Below, one piece after another: positions 1 to 11,570 of a stretch of 64,000 nucleotides of DNA. Location of the stretch: the NCBI GenBank assembly GCA_946406115.1, contig OX291542.1, forward strand, positions 22,517,321-22,581,320, given 5' to 3'. A program made the translations under genes and the position numbers. The stretch comes from Apoda limacodes. Taxonomy: Eukaryota > Arthropoda > Insecta > Lepidoptera > Limacodidae. Position 1 is the first letter of the stretch. Each line of letters opens with the position of its first letter. The notes beneath the pieces were generated by a model. It did not search any database. It was not told the origin of the DNA and was given only the letters and a program-made list of their open reading frames with translations.

Positions 1-130
1 CTTAAATTTGATGTGCTGCATTTTGGGTCCAATTGTGAATCTTAAGTATCGAGGGACCTACTCTAACACACACAAAAAACAAATATCAAAATCGGTACAG
101 CCGTTTAGTATTTTATCCTCGGTTTATCCT
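1..130 (+). repeat. Probable decayed retroposon 3' tail
   Basis: The phrase 'aaaatcggtacagccgttt' is the kind of tail segment found near the 3' end of several insect LINE/SINE families. A related phrase occurs at 23133-23160. Too decayed to assign to a family. Confidence 0.35.
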
Positions 131-403
131 CATCCAGACACGGTCTGGCTGGGGCGGGGGTTTGTTTAGGAAAGAATGAACCATCTAGTTGGTATTCGGA
201 TCGGTCGAGCTACTTCATTCTTTGCATACTTTGTGCGCGTCCGCGCCTGTCAGTCGTCTTAATTTGTGCGCGACGTCGCGGCTGCCGGATACATTGTTTT
301 TGGAAATAATAAATTAAGTTCGGTTTGCGTGAAACAACATATACAGACATCACACCACATATTCAGACAAAAAAGTTATACAAACAACTGACTCCAAAAT
401 TGG
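131..403 (+). promoter_or_regulatory. GC-richer block with candidate initiator and 5' splice donor
   Basis: This stretch has more G+C and CpG than its surroundings (for example 'gcgcgacgtcgcggctgccgg' near 268-288). It holds an arthropod-type initiator-like TCAGT at 250 and ends in a strong donor context, TTGG|GTAAGT, with the GT at 404-405. That arrangement fits a promoter plus non-coding first exon of either a host gene or a mobile element. I see no TATA box, no ORF and no matching acceptor that I can defend. Inference only. Confidence 0.3.
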
Positions 404-675
404 GTAAGTCCTTATAATTTTTCTTACGGCCTACGTGTAGCCTTTTTAGTAAACAACCAACCTTTTAGACTTTTAGAGTTTTTATGCCGTCCACAAGGTC
501 TTTGCCTAAGCTTAACGACTTCTGTATCACATTATGACAAAATTGTTCATATGTATTTCTTTATTGTTAAAAGAAGTGCTATAAATCAAATATAAAACAG
601 AAACTTGCATCTTGTCCGAATGGCTGCCGCTTAAATATTTTACTATTCCATACTTATTACTTTCTATATACTTAC
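404..675. other. AT-rich stretch, nothing recognised
   Basis: No ORF, repeat or hairpin that I can support. If the preceding block is an exon, this would be intron. Confidence 0.5.
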
Positions 676-775
676 CACCAAAGTAACAAACAAGCTTACG
701 GCCCGCGAGTTGTTATGGGGTCACTATATAAACGCTTGCAACACCACATGCATAACTCGCATGCTGCCAACCCTT
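676..775 (-). mobile_element. LINE family 1, decayed 3' end
   Basis: On the minus strand this carries the 3'-terminal block of LINE family 1 ('aacaagcttacggcccgc', 'acgcttgcaacacc', 'ctgccaacccttta'), which recurs at 11305, 15652, 40490 and 56044. It is heavily mutated and has no poly(A) run, so it is an old 5'- and 3'-truncated copy. Confidence 0.6.
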
Positions 776-1015
776 TAAGAGACATATCACTTACCTCTTA
801 AAAAACTTTTATAATTTCTTACTTGACCATACCAGAATGTAATTATTCTAGAAAAATTTCAAGTGCAGTCAGTTTTATACACTCCATCAAATTGTTACTC
901 AGCTTTAAGTAAAAAAATTCCTAATCTTATTTCAAAAGCACTCTGGAGTTCCCAAAAATCATAATTATAATGAAAAAAAGTTGGGAGAGAAAAGGTACAC
1001 GTATTACAACAATGA
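776..1015. other. AT-rich stretch, nothing recognised
   Basis: No supported feature. Confidence 0.5.
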
Positions 1016-1020
1016 GCTAA

Positions 1021-1205
1021 GCTCGTGTCCCTACAGAAAGTTCGTTCGGAGGGCTTAGTCTGATCCTCGTTGGCCCACTTTCCTCCGTTCTGATTTCTTC
1101 CACGTCACGAAATAGCGGGCAAAGCGTCGCGAGACAGACGCGTCGCTCGGTCGCGTAAAATTCGGAAATATTTAAATGAGGAAGCATTTTTTTTGTGAAA
1201 ACATT
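1021..1205 (+). repeat. Unclassified dispersed repeat R1, copy 1
   Basis: Matches 4325-4490 in the same orientation. Shared phrases in order are 'gtgtccctacagaaagttcg', 'ttagtctgatcc', 'atttcttcca', 'gtcacg', 'atggcgggc' (here 'atagcgggc') and 'taaatgagga'. It is GC-richer than its flanks. No coding potential or terminal repeats were seen. Confidence 0.7.
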
Positions 1206-1858
1206 GTTAGAATCTCACGCCTCTTTTAGGAGGGTTTTTTTGCAATATGCAAATGATTTTAGACTTAATTATTTAGGAAAACTTTTCATTAATGTCTTTT
1301 TGCAGGGTATTGAATATGTGTAATTTTACCTTCTTATATTACGCATACAGGTCTCTTTGTAGGGTTCCGTATCCCTACGGGCGTAAAATATTTGAATTTT
1401 GTCATGTTTCACTTAGAAAAAAAAATGTTATTGAACTTAAGTTTTAATTTTTTTTTTTTATCTATTTATATATCTTCATGGTGTCTATACATGGAAAGGG
1501 CAACCAGTGTTGACTAAGGTCACTTTATACATATTTGTTCCATACGTCGTAAATTACCAACTTTAAAGCAGTAAGCTTTAAAGTAAAATAAGAGACCTAA
1601 GACATAATAATATACCCCTATTATCAGTTCCTGACGAAATATAGGAAGTAATTCCGAAATAGACATCGATAATTTTCTTAGTCGATAAATCCGTACTAAT
1701 ATTAAAAATGCGAAAAAGAAATTGTTTGTCTTTCTCTCCAAGACGCCACAACGGCGGCGCATCCAATTGAGCTAAAATTTATAACAGGGATTGTTATAAA
1801 GACGGACACTGTAACTTGCTGTATCAAACTTCCTTAAACATGAATTTGACGAAGGAAT
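1206..1858. other. AT-rich stretch, nothing recognised
   Basis: Two overlapping minus-strand ORFs of 62-80 codons (1520-1766) have low-complexity, AT-driven composition and no recognisable motif. I treat them as chance. Confidence 0.45.
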
Positions 1859-1915
1859 CCCACACCAATAACCGACTGAAGTGCGGATAGAGCCGCGGGC
1901 AAAAGCGAATAAAAC
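1859..1915 (-). repeat. RTE-like retroposon head fragment
   Basis: Read on the minus strand: 'gcccgcggctctatccgc' followed by '...cggttattggtgtggg'. The same head block appears at 27915 (minus) and 32433, 35497 and 35713 (plus), so this is a short fragment of that dispersed family. Confidence 0.55.
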
Positions 1916-4320
1916 AGTCAAACTGCGACGCAAAAAACAATGAAAACAGTTTTCCCAAAGGGTTCTCTATTTATTTATTACATTCAAAGTTACTCCCCAA
2001 AAGCAGTTACATTGTAACAATCCTAAAAAATAATGCGAATGTTTGTAACGATGTTTGTGAATCAATCATCAATTGCTGATTGGATTTTACCACACAAGTA
2101 GATAACGTCCTGGATTACACACAGGATACTTTTTATCCCTGAAAACAAAAAGGTTTTTGTGCGGATATAACCGCGAGAAACATTTCCTAATGAAATACCA
2201 ATATTTTGTGAATCAATCATTATAATATATTTTATTTTGGTACGAAGAATCGTGACTTGGCAATCGCACAGCAAAAATATATGTCACATATAAACGTATA
2301 CACTGCAGGTACTGATATGTTAGGTGTCAGTTCATTTACGAGTTACTATATTATTATATTATTAATAATTAATTAATATATAATGTAATTAGATTATAAG
2401 CTACAAAATATTGCTTCTTAGTTAAGAGTTGTTGGTTCGGACTTAATGTATAACAATGTTGTTAAAATGGTGATTCAGTTATAAGACATTGGTTTCAAAA
2501 CTACAGTGACCATATTGAAATGGTGTAATTTTACAACGACGACGACAGAAAAGTTTGTTGCTCCGTACTTATACGTATAACTGCAATTACTGCTGCTATA
2601 ACGAAATAATGTTGCGCATTTAATTTTTGTAAATAACCGAAGTGATATTTGTTTTCGTTGTTTTACGTACACATACTTGTACCTACTTTGTTTAAAATGT
2701 GACTAACACATAAGAATTTAATTTTAGGAATAATGGTATCCAAGTCTTGGCGTGAAATGAATAAAAAACATACTTATAAAAAGAATATTCAGTTACGTCT
2801 TATTACCATCTGCAAAAACAGGAAAGAGACTCAAGTGTCAAATATATTTTTAATGGAAGATGAAGGTCAACGTGCGAGATTATCAGTCAGTTTCGAAAAA
2901 AAGGTTTTGAACAATTTGTACGTCATCGCCTTAACTGATGGGAACTGACTGATACAAGTAAACCGCGATGTGCCGTTAGGGCACTTTTACACTTAACGGC
3001 ACTGGCCCTGATGCGGATGCAAATTTGTACATTTTTATATATTTTTACTCCTTACTTTGAAGGGCGTAGCAAAGATTTTTTCCTAAGGAGAGCCAAATTT
3101 TCCGGCTGCCCCTCATATGTAAGTATAGCTTTCCGCTAACTGGAACGATATCATCACACTAGTTTTCAAGGTCACATAACAAAAGTTAATAAAATGTTGA
3201 GAGTATATATAAAATGAATAAAAACAATTAGTGAATTATTAATATTTGAAAAATGTCACGTATTGGATATCTATTCTATTCTTTTACTATATATTTACAT
3301 TCTGCAGTTATTTCCAATCTTGTCTGATTTCTAGTAATTGATCAGTCAACAAAAACGTTAAATTTTCTCGTAGAAACAACATGAATGCTGATAGATTCCC
3401 TGATTAAATCCTTTGATTTCTAGAAAGGCCTTGTAGGTTTGACCCCACACTCTACATGGCTATTATTAATGATATTTAGTTGAAAAAAAATTTAATCAGG
3501 AGCAATTCTTATTAGTTTCTATCCTTATTATGGTCAAATTTGATAATCGCTCATGATGCATTGATGCTCTGAGTCAATTTTTTACATTGTTGGAAAACTA
3601 CGCTCGTACTAAGCCTAGTTAAAAGTGTACTAGTGTGAGTTTTTGCCAGTTTGTAACTCTTCTATCGCCAGGGGCGCTGCATCATTTCTGTATATTTGTT
3701 TCGTAGACGCTAACGCGATAGTAGTGTTAAAAATGTACACTACGCAAACAGGTACAAATTAAAAAATACAGATTAAAAATTAACAAGATAATTAACGTAC
3801 GCTATAAAACTCAGATTAAATAAATTTATACGTCTAGCGAAAATTTTAATGGTGAAATCGATCGACACGGCTTTCTGCGGAAATTTCACGACAAAAAAAA
3901 TTATGTATATTATTGCAGATTTATGTTGTTATTTGGACGTGAAAAATTACTATCTTCTAGGGTGGACCAGACCCACCTACAAGAGATATTATCAGATATT
4001 AATATAAAAAGTTAAAACCTAAGTGCGCATTTAAACCTAAATAGATTAGCAAGTGGTAAATCTCATACTTGTGTATATTTACTTAATTACGTTAATAAGC
4101 TTGGATTACGAAATACAATAAATATAATAATATTAAAAAACAAAAAAAAAGGAGAAGTTCCTATGAGCGCGATAAGAGTATAATTTCAACGTCAAATTCA
4201 AGTGCATTGTTTTTATGAAACGATTCTGACTCCAAAAGAACGCAAAGGAAAATTTTAAAATATCGGAGGACCTATTTTAAAGGCACCTCAAATTCTCTCA
4301 AGTAAATATTAAATAAAAAA
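1916..4320. other. Long AT-rich region, no gene recognised
   Basis: I find no repeat family or host exon here. A 71-codon plus ORF at 2733-2948 is preceded by an acceptor-like 'ttaattttag', but its product matches nothing I know and has no domain signature. The stretch 2340-2400 is nearly pure A/T. The rest is ordinary AT-rich non-coding DNA. Confidence 0.45.
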
Positions 4321-4324
4321 ACGG

Positions 4325-4490
4325 TCTTTGCTTGTGTCCCTACAGAAAGTTCGTTGGGAGGGATTAGTCTGATCCCGCGTGGCCTACTTTCCACAACTCT
4401 TATTTCTTCCATGTCACGTAATGGCGGGCGACGCATCGCAAACGTGAACAATATTAAATGAGGAAAAAATGATTTATAGTAACATTGTTT
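4325..4490 (+). repeat. Unclassified dispersed repeat R1, copy 2
   Basis: Direct-orientation partner of 1021-1205. It starts at 'gtgtccctacagaaagttcg' and fades after 'taaatgagga'. Confidence 0.7.
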
Positions 4491-4784
4491 TTGTTTTCAG
4501 TTAAGGATAAGTAGATTTTAGCAGAGAGATAGCCAGGGCTCTAAAACTAAAGTGTAGCAAGAAGTCACTCTAAAATAGGGTTATATTCTTTTTTCTTTTA
4601 GCTTCTTCCGACCCTACTAACAGTCTCTTGTGCCTAGAAAAAAAGTCTGGATTTTTTGGTGAGTATTAACATATTACGAACTCGTTTTTAATTTCGTCTG
4701 ATGTAAATAAATCTAACTCTAAAAAATGGTAATTTCTAGTTAAATTTCTCATTTCTCATTTCTCTAGCTAATCACGGTTGGCCG

Positions 4785-5980
4785 TCATGCAGACGTCAGG
4801 ATCTTCTGAGCTAAAGCAAAGCTGCCTTCACGGGTAAGATGCATTAGATTCACGCAATCTATCCCTTTCTGCTTCTGCTCTGCCAAACTTATTATGCCGC
4901 ACACGTCGCCAAGTAGTTGGTCCATATGGATCGGGTAGTGTGCATGACACTTAAATTCGAACGAAACAGTGGTCCGAAGAGCCAAGAAGCGCATTTACTG
5001 AGATGGAATATCCGTCCCGACGTGTAGTCAGCAAAAGGTCCAGTAAGGAGCTCGTATGGTCCTCTATATCTGGTTTTATCGTTAGAAAGTATCAGCTGAG
5101 AGAATCCTAAGGCCAGAGTAAACGATGGTGGGTCTTGAAGTCCCAAAATATTGCTCAAGAACTTTATCAGTTGTTATCACAATATTGACAAGTCCCTGTC
5201 TTCCAGGCTATGATGGCTACGACATCAGATATCCTTCCGTATGGGCATGCATACACCGGCACGACTCACGAAATTGTACTCGAGTTTGTACTCGGGATAA
5301 TGTAGGTATGATGTATCGGCTGGACAGGATATCTGCGTCTTCGTTGAAAAGATAGTCGGCTCCGCAGTCTCGAGTTGGTAGTGGACTGCGTTAAGGTTAA
5401 CGTAAATACCCCTAATGTTCCAAAACTCCACAGTAAACGTGGATGGAGTAGCCACTGAAAAAACTCTTTTCTTTTTATTACCTTTTGCCATTTTTAAATC
5501 CTAAGGATTCACTGCACAGACAACTAAAAAGACAAAAAGTGCGGTACTAGAACTGTGAAAGCTCGGCACAGTACGGTTGCTAGCGCAGCGGGAGGAAGGG
5601 CCTGTTATTGGCACGAATACTACTTCAGAGACTTTGCACATGTTGGCGATTCAGCCTCCAGGGTGGAGATTAAAGTGATGCCTGGGTTCGGGTGCTGGTC
5701 AGCCGTTTTACCCGGGCTCCCTGACCGCCGCACTACCACGCCGTGTCTATGCTGAGCATTCACAGCTACGAGCATCGCCGGTCCACCTCTGTCCGCGCAG
5801 CAAACCTCATGAGCTTTGGCTACCTTACTAACCGCCAGGAACACAACACTACTCAACGTTTGTGTTCAGTAAGATGTAAGTATACGTGCAAATGTGTGGT
5901 TGTTCTATATTGGCGGTAACAGGATCGTTACACAGAGGTGGCGGGGTAGTCTTAGAGAGCGTTAAGGAGTAGCCGTAATT
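4785..5980 (-). pseudogene. LINE family 1: 5' region and APE endonuclease part of ORF2 (broken)
   Basis: Minus-strand non-LTR retrotransposon piece. Around 5491 the frame begins MAKGNKKKR and runs to FWNIRG, the conserved start of an apurinic-type (APE) endonuclease, then TKTQISCPAD, and stops at 5225. Two further ORFs (5158-4892 and 4994-4785) continue the domain in other frames and end near 'GSFALAQKILTSA', which matches the plus-strand copy at 39205-39250. About 200 bp of the domain seems lost between the first two pieces. The CpG-richer stretch 5550-5980 lies upstream, where the 5'UTR/ORF1 of this family would be, and carries a 78-codon open frame (5856-5620). A functional copy would nick target DNA to prime reverse transcription. 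This one is dead through frameshifts, deletion and loss of everything 3' of the endonuclease. Family recognition is from memory; the jockey-like clade is inferred. Confidence 0.75.
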
Positions 5981-6420
5981 CATAAAGGCCATTATTTATA
6001 CTGTAACTATAAGAAAATATATAAAATTGAAAGACTCTTTAATAAAAATCGATTCATTGTCATGTCAGATTTTAAAACATAACATTTTTCACCATCATTA
6101 TGCCTACTAAATAAAAATTGTTGACTAAAAATGAACATTAGTCATGCGCTGTCATATTAAACGTGGGCGGGCTTCATTGTTGGAACAAAATGAAGTTTGT
6201 GAAATGAAGAGAAAGGAAATATTAAAAAAGGGATTAAGATAACATTAATGGTTTCTTAATTACTTCCCCGAGATAAAAGTTTAACGGTGCTTTGCTCCGG
6301 TTTAAATTTAAAATTTGTTCCATTTTAATTGGTGCCTTTTTTTGGAATCAATTACATTGAAGGGTATATTAAATAAAGAAAATATTAGGTTTCTGTTAAC
6401 AAAATATTGAAAAGAATGTT
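5981..6420. other. AT-rich stretch, nothing recognised
   Basis: No supported feature. Confidence 0.45.
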
Positions 6421-6426
6421 TGTTAC

Positions 6427-6560
6427 TAGCTGTTCCCTGTGGTTTCACACACGTTATTTATGGGTTTTGAAAGGGCCAAAATATATGCTCCGTGTAGATG
6501 AAAACTTCATATCAAGCTGAAGAAACATTCTTGAGTTATAACTAAGCAACAAACAAAGAA
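6427..6560 (+). repeat. Very decayed RTE-like retroposon head
   Basis: Starts with 'actagctgttccctgtggtt', a degraded form of the family's usual 'actagctgttgcccgcggt' opening (compare 35710). The remainder is barely alignable. Confidence 0.4.
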
Positions 6561-6769
6561 ACATACAACAACCTATGTTTCTACCAATGGAATTCATTCA
6601 CGTTTCATACCGAAGTGGGCACAAATCGTGAGACTCGTTCATAAATTTGGCGGGTGTGGAACAACCGTTTTTTTTAATTCAGGGATCCGTTTGAATACTA
6701 AGCTTTAAAGTGTTAATATTCGTTATTGTCAAGTGTTAACAAGCTAAATAGTTGTTTTTGAAAATGTTA

Positions 6770-7050
6770 AGAAGTTCACGACAGTACGAAACAAACGAAA
6801 TTAAAAGAAAACCTATCACAGGTAAGTAGGCTTTACAAGTTAATAGTCGACCAACTTACAAAATGTACTTGGAAAAGCAAACATTTCGTACAAATTCCAT
6901 TAAAATTTACTTAAATAAATTTGTAACTTGTTTTAAACAGGTAATAGATATAAGTTTATGAACAATGTAAAATTATAGAAAAAAAACCAAACATCCTTCA
7001 TAATTCCTAAATTAATAACAATTATTAGAGTGAGCGGCGCTTGACAGTTT
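6770..7050 (+). repeat. Dispersed repeat R2, copy 1 (uninterrupted)
   Basis: Aligns with 12785-13260 in the same orientation. Shared phrases are 'taatagtcgaccaactta', 'cattaaaa', 'taaacaggta', 'tgaac.atgtaaaatta' and 'taaattaataaca'. Unlike the second copy it has no LINE insert after 'cattaaaa' (about 6907), so it serves as an empty-site reference. Confidence 0.75.
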
Positions 7051-8425
7051 TTAGATCAAATCGGTTTAGATGTTTTTCAATGATCCACAACAATCCTAAT
7101 CCTACGGAGCCCTAATAAATGATCTTGTTAAAGAGGTGAACTTGAACAAGTTTTACTATGACACCTAACCTCTGTGAGCATTATTTTATTTGTTACTAAG
7201 ATTAAAAGAGTTCCTCCTATATGTCTACCTAAGTATATAGTCGCTTAACTGATAGTTTTTCACCAGTCAACAGTTTTTTTCTTAGTAAAATATATATAAA
7301 TAATATTTCTGAACTTTAAAAAACAACTGGAGTAATAGTCAGGTATGGTATCACAGTAAACTAGGGTCGTTATGACGCTCCAGGCACAGGTGGGGCTTTT
7401 CATTCCGTTCGCCAGCACTTTCATTTTCGGGCCCAAAATAACTGATCACCTTTGAAGTATTGCTTTTTTAATTGGAATTAGTACATATATGCCACCCAGT
7501 CAGAGTGAATAATGTATAGAGAAGTAATTAAGTATATTTTATATTTAAATCTGTAATCACTGAAAACTATTCCTATTAGACAGCATAAATTCTAACTCTG
7601 TTTATTATATGTCAGCCCGCACACCAAATATAAATATAGTTTACTGCAAAACAAGCTCTAATTCCTTAAATTAGAGATAACATTTACTTAAACCCTTAAA
7701 AACGATTGCCATTCGTTTAATATACGGACGTCAAAAACATATTCACTTGGAAAAATAATACGAGCTGCGAGACAATAGAAGGCCGGCGTTGTGTCATAGT
7801 AATAGAATTCGCCTTGGCAGGCGGTCGTACATTACTCGAGAAGATTTGGCTCTTCGACAAATGCTTTGCAATCTGAACCGTGATATTAATACGGTCATAT
7901 TACATCCTGTGTTAATTATTATTGTTTCTGAGTCAATTTCTTCTATTTTAATATAGCTATGTATATTAAATTAATATTCGAACAAACGAATGACTCGTCA
8001 AAGTCGTAAAGTACGTACATGCATACAATAAATAATATCGTATGGGTATTAATAAGATTTGCGAATATGTATAGCCGGCATAAGACTTGTTTGAAAACGA
8101 GATGAAATATATGTGGGCATGCTATATGCACACCTCAATTCTGAACAAATTTAGGTCATATATTCTGTTTTGGATTAATTATGATAGCGCTAATGCCACT
8201 AGTACTATTAAATATCGGAAAACTCTTCTGTCGATCGAACTCGACTGAAGGAATATCTGAATTCATTCAGTCGATTGACGATATTTGACGCTAATAATAA
8301 TTGACATGTTTGACTTTGTTTTTAGTAGCTTACCAACTTATTTTTATTACCTAATAAGTGTTTCACTGCATATTGTATACTCTTTAGCTAATTATCAAAG
8401 TATTGTATTATTACTTTAAGTAGAA
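7051..8425. other. AT-rich region, nothing recognised
   Basis: A small GC-richer patch at 7363-7440 has no ORF. A 62-codon minus ORF at 7943-8131 has no motif. Confidence 0.45.
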
Positions 8426-8427
8426 CT

Positions 8428-8532
8428 TCTTGCCAGCTCTTTTTGCCAGAAATTAACATTGTTTACATTGTATTGACGATTCAAAAGTGTTCTAGGAAAC
8501 CTATTGGAATAAATATTATTTGATTTGATATA
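8428..8532 (+). mobile_element. LINE 3'-end relic ending in 'gaataaatattatttgattt'
   Basis: 'tgacgattcaaaagtgttct' followed by 'ggaataaatatta' and 'tttgattt' is a 3'UTR end that I associate with a common lepidopteran LINE. No coding part remains. Confidence 0.45.
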
Positions 8533-8980
8533 TATAACTTTCTAAGGTCCAGTCTTTCAGTGGACGTAGAGTTTCATATTTTGGTGCTTAAATTAAACAC
8601 GAGGCAAGAACAACGTGATTTAATTCAGTCTGGAGCACATCTTCGGAAGAAGATAAAGAAGTGTTCATTATAATAATTTTAATGTCATATTATGCCCAAT
8701 AGCTTTAAAGAACTGCAAAATTACGATATTTAAAAAAAAAATAGTAGATATATGTATACCTATATCACCGGTCAGTAACTTAATATCTGTTACATACCTA
8801 ACATGTGTGTTAGTGTTCTGTAACTATCATATTACTTTTAGTTCAGAAAAAAATCGTAGTTGGTGCGCAAGTTCACTTTACGTCTCGCGTAGTTTTCAAA
8901 AGTAATAAATAACTGATGCCTAGATGGCGCTTGATTTTCCTAGTACCTATAAAAAAGATAATTTGTCATATCTTAACTTT
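8533..8980. other. AT-rich stretch, nothing recognised
   Basis: No supported feature. Confidence 0.45.
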
Positions 8981-8982
8981 TC

Positions 8983-9130
8983 ACCCGACTACGGCAAAGC
9001 CAAAAGGAAGAGAGTATTAACCCGACTACAGTAAACCTTAAAGGAAGAATGTATTCAACCGAATATGACCAAGCCAAAAGAAGGAGGGAATTCACCCGAC
9101 TACGGCAAAGCCATAAGGAGAAGGGTATAA
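8983..9130 (+). repeat. Tandem repeat, 37-bp unit x 4
   Basis: Units begin at 8983, 9020, 9057 and 9094 with exact 37-bp spacing. Each opens with a form of 'acccgactacggcaaagcc', followed by 'aaaaggaag.g.gta'. The first and fourth units are most alike; the middle two are more diverged. The motif belongs to a lepidopteran retroposon family in my recollection. Confidence 0.85.
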
Positions 9131-9317
9131 GTTTTGAATGGGTACGTAGGTACGTTTATCTGTTCCCTTATAACTACTAAACAACCTATCATCATTAATT
9201 GTTAGAAGCGTCTTTATAGATCGTAGGTTAAGGGCTATGTGACGTCAGTTCTATATGGCACCTCTAGAAGTCATTAAATCCAGTATTAATATTTTTTTAT
9301 AAACAGTATAATTACGT

Positions 9318-9815
9318 GCAGGTAAAGCGGGTGCTAAGTTTTAAATTACTCCCACAGGCTTTTTCTTCACAGGCAAAACATAAGTTCATAGCACCCACGG
9401 ACGATAATGACATATAAACGCTCTACGTACTGTCTATTCTATCAAGTATGTATAAAAGCGTCATCTGTGGTTCAAGATATGAACTACGCAACATGCGATC
9501 AATTACTAACTTTAACTAAGTTTACTAATGAATTTTAACTTTTTAAGTCATAAATTCTAGCGGTAGCGTTGTCTATAGGTACTTTCTTTTCCTCCATTTC
9601 AATTGCGTTTTGGTGAGTTTATTTATTTTTTCACAAGTTATATTTTTATTTATTTACTCGTAAATGTGATGGTAAACATTATGTGTAACACGGACGGTAC
9701 AGAAATAAAATTACTAGCTTGAGTCATTAAAGACTTTCGGCCTTCGGCTGCAAAATAGCCTCTCGCTGGTAATTTTTTCCTTACCACCCATACACCATGT
9801 AAATTTTTTTTGGAA
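9318..9815 (+). repeat. Dispersed repeat R3, copy 1
   Basis: About 500 bp colinear with 52645-53100. Shared phrases are 'ctcccac.ggctttttct', 'tattctatcaagtatgtat', 'ccatttcaattg.gtttt', 'atatttttatttatttac', 'gtgtaacac/tgg' and 'gagtcattaaag.ctt.ggcc'. It has no ORF. Likely a non-autonomous or degenerate element whose ends I cannot fix. Confidence 0.8.
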
Positions 9816-11300
9816 ATGTGTCGCGTTGGATATGTAATGAAAGAATTTAATTGGCACATTTCAAATATATGATTATCATTAGCTTTTAATTGCTGATTCG
9901 TTAACATTTACTCGATAATTTCAGCTGTTGTTTTATAAATTTATCGTGTGTACAGCGGCGCTACACCGCAAAACCTGACTTCGATAAAAATCGCATTTTG
10001 AAAAGAACGAAACAAGCAAATATTCTCGTCCTAAATTCTTATCTGCAAAATAGAAAATAGCCGTAGTCGCATAAAAACCTAAAGTACGGTGGCTAGACTT
10101 TTCAAAAAAGCAAAATAACCAAATACGTATCCTTATATCATCTCAACATAAGCACCGCATCAATCAGGGAGTTTATTGGAAACGGTCTCAAGTATGCCCA
10201 ACTCAGGAATTCGAGAGAAAAATTTATGAATATAGTTTATAACTACTGTTACAATTTCTAGTACACTTTTATTAAACGACTACGAAGAGGAAGACATGCA
10301 TTTCTCCTTTCTCCTAATGTGCGATTCACGATGTAAAAAGATAGAAATTTGAGGTGAATAAATTCAGATTCAATTTTAATACATATATAGGTATGTAAGA
10401 AGATATATAGGAGATAGAGAATAGGGGAGGGCGGTCCAAGTAATCTTGTGTCCTTACTTGGAGGAACCTAGCTAAAATATATTATTATAATAAGCTATAG
10501 GCAACAATATAAGGTATAAAACAGTGGTAAATAAATGATAAGATAAAGGTTGGAAGTTTGTAGGCGAATTTGTAATTTTTTTTTTGTATTTGGGCTTTAG
10601 TTCTAGGTTTGAAATTGACGTTAAATAATCTCCTAGTCCGGAAAATTCGAAATGAAACTTCGTATAAGTATTGTTATATTTTTTAGGTAAAACCATTAAT
10701 TGTTAAAATCTATTTTTTTAAAAGTTCACGCGGACGAGGTCGCAACGAAAAAAAGCAACAAATAAAGTAAAGAAATTAAACAAAACAACAAAATAAAATG
10801 ACCTATTAAATTTAATAAAACAAAAAAAACATACGTAGTTTCTAGTGATAAAGTAATCATGCCAGCCCTGTTTACCTATCTGGCTACACTGGCATAGAAT
10901 TTCCACATTCTCCTTTCTTATCATAAAATATTTCAGCATCCCACTTAGCGAAAATGAAGCCAACGTCTGTTTGGCGTCTGGAATTGGTTGAAATAAAATC
11001 AATAGATTAATATTGACATGAGTTTTCGTTTATTTTTCCTACTCTTTTCCTTGTCAATTTAGGCCTTCGTTATGTATTTAGATATTGACGGCTTATCAAC
11101 GTTATCCTACTTACCAATAATTTTCCTTGTCAGAATTCTATTGAAGTATCAATATTTATTATACGCTCTTGATATAAATAGATTTACGATTTTGATAAAT
11201 TTATACGCTTATAAATTACAAAATAAAATTGGTTGTATTGACCTTTAAGGTTTTAATCCCTAGAAGAAACCAGCCGTTGGCAATAAGTTTTAGAGATGAA
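9816..11300. other. AT-rich region with one strong hairpin
   Basis: No gene or repeat family recognised. ORFs at 10472-10696 and 10718-11002 (minus) are Phe/Ile/Leu-rich, as expected by chance in AT-rich DNA. A perfect 9-bp stem lies at 10435-10462. Confidence 0.45.
10435..10462. repeat. Hairpin, 9-bp perfect stem
   Basis: TCCAAGTAA (10435-10443) pairs with TTACTTGGA (10454-10462) across a 10-nt loop. No T-run or gene context. Confidence 0.7.
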
Positions 11301-11303
11301 ATA

Positions 11304-11570
11304 ATTTTTTTTATACCACTAAGGTGGCAAACAAGCCTACGGTCCGCCTGATGGTAAGCGGTCACGTGGTCTATGGACGCTTGCAACACCAGGTGTATCA
11401 CTCGCGCGTTGCGTTATAGTCCTTAGAGAAAACCTTGGCACGGAGCTTCTTCACAACCCAAGCGTTCGCGGGAGGAAGTTTGTCTCTGAAACCACACTGT
11501 ACGCGACTATTTCGGTTCTAAAGTGTGAGAATGAATTCCAGCCGATGGCGAGCGGTGCGATGGACATAAC
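11304..11570 (-). mobile_element. LINE family 1, 3' end with poly(A)
   Basis: The minus strand carries the end of ORF2 and the 3'UTR of LINE family 1. The T-run at 11304-11312 is the poly(A) tail. It is followed by 'accactaaggtggcaaac', 'cgcctgatggtaagcggt', 'acgcttgcaacacc', 'agagaaaaccttgg' and 'ccaagcgttcgcgggagg'. The piece is truncated at its 5' side near 11570. Frameshifts and an indel near 11413 show it is not coding. Confidence 0.85.

Noticed and set aside
2733..2948. Small gene after an acceptor-like 'ttttag'
   Set aside because: No domain, no donor partner, AT-driven composition; kept only as a note in the region entry.
1021..4490. R1 pair as long terminal repeats of an LTR retrotransposon
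   Set aside because: No TG...CA ends, primer-binding site, polypurine tract or gag/pol coding lies between the two copies.
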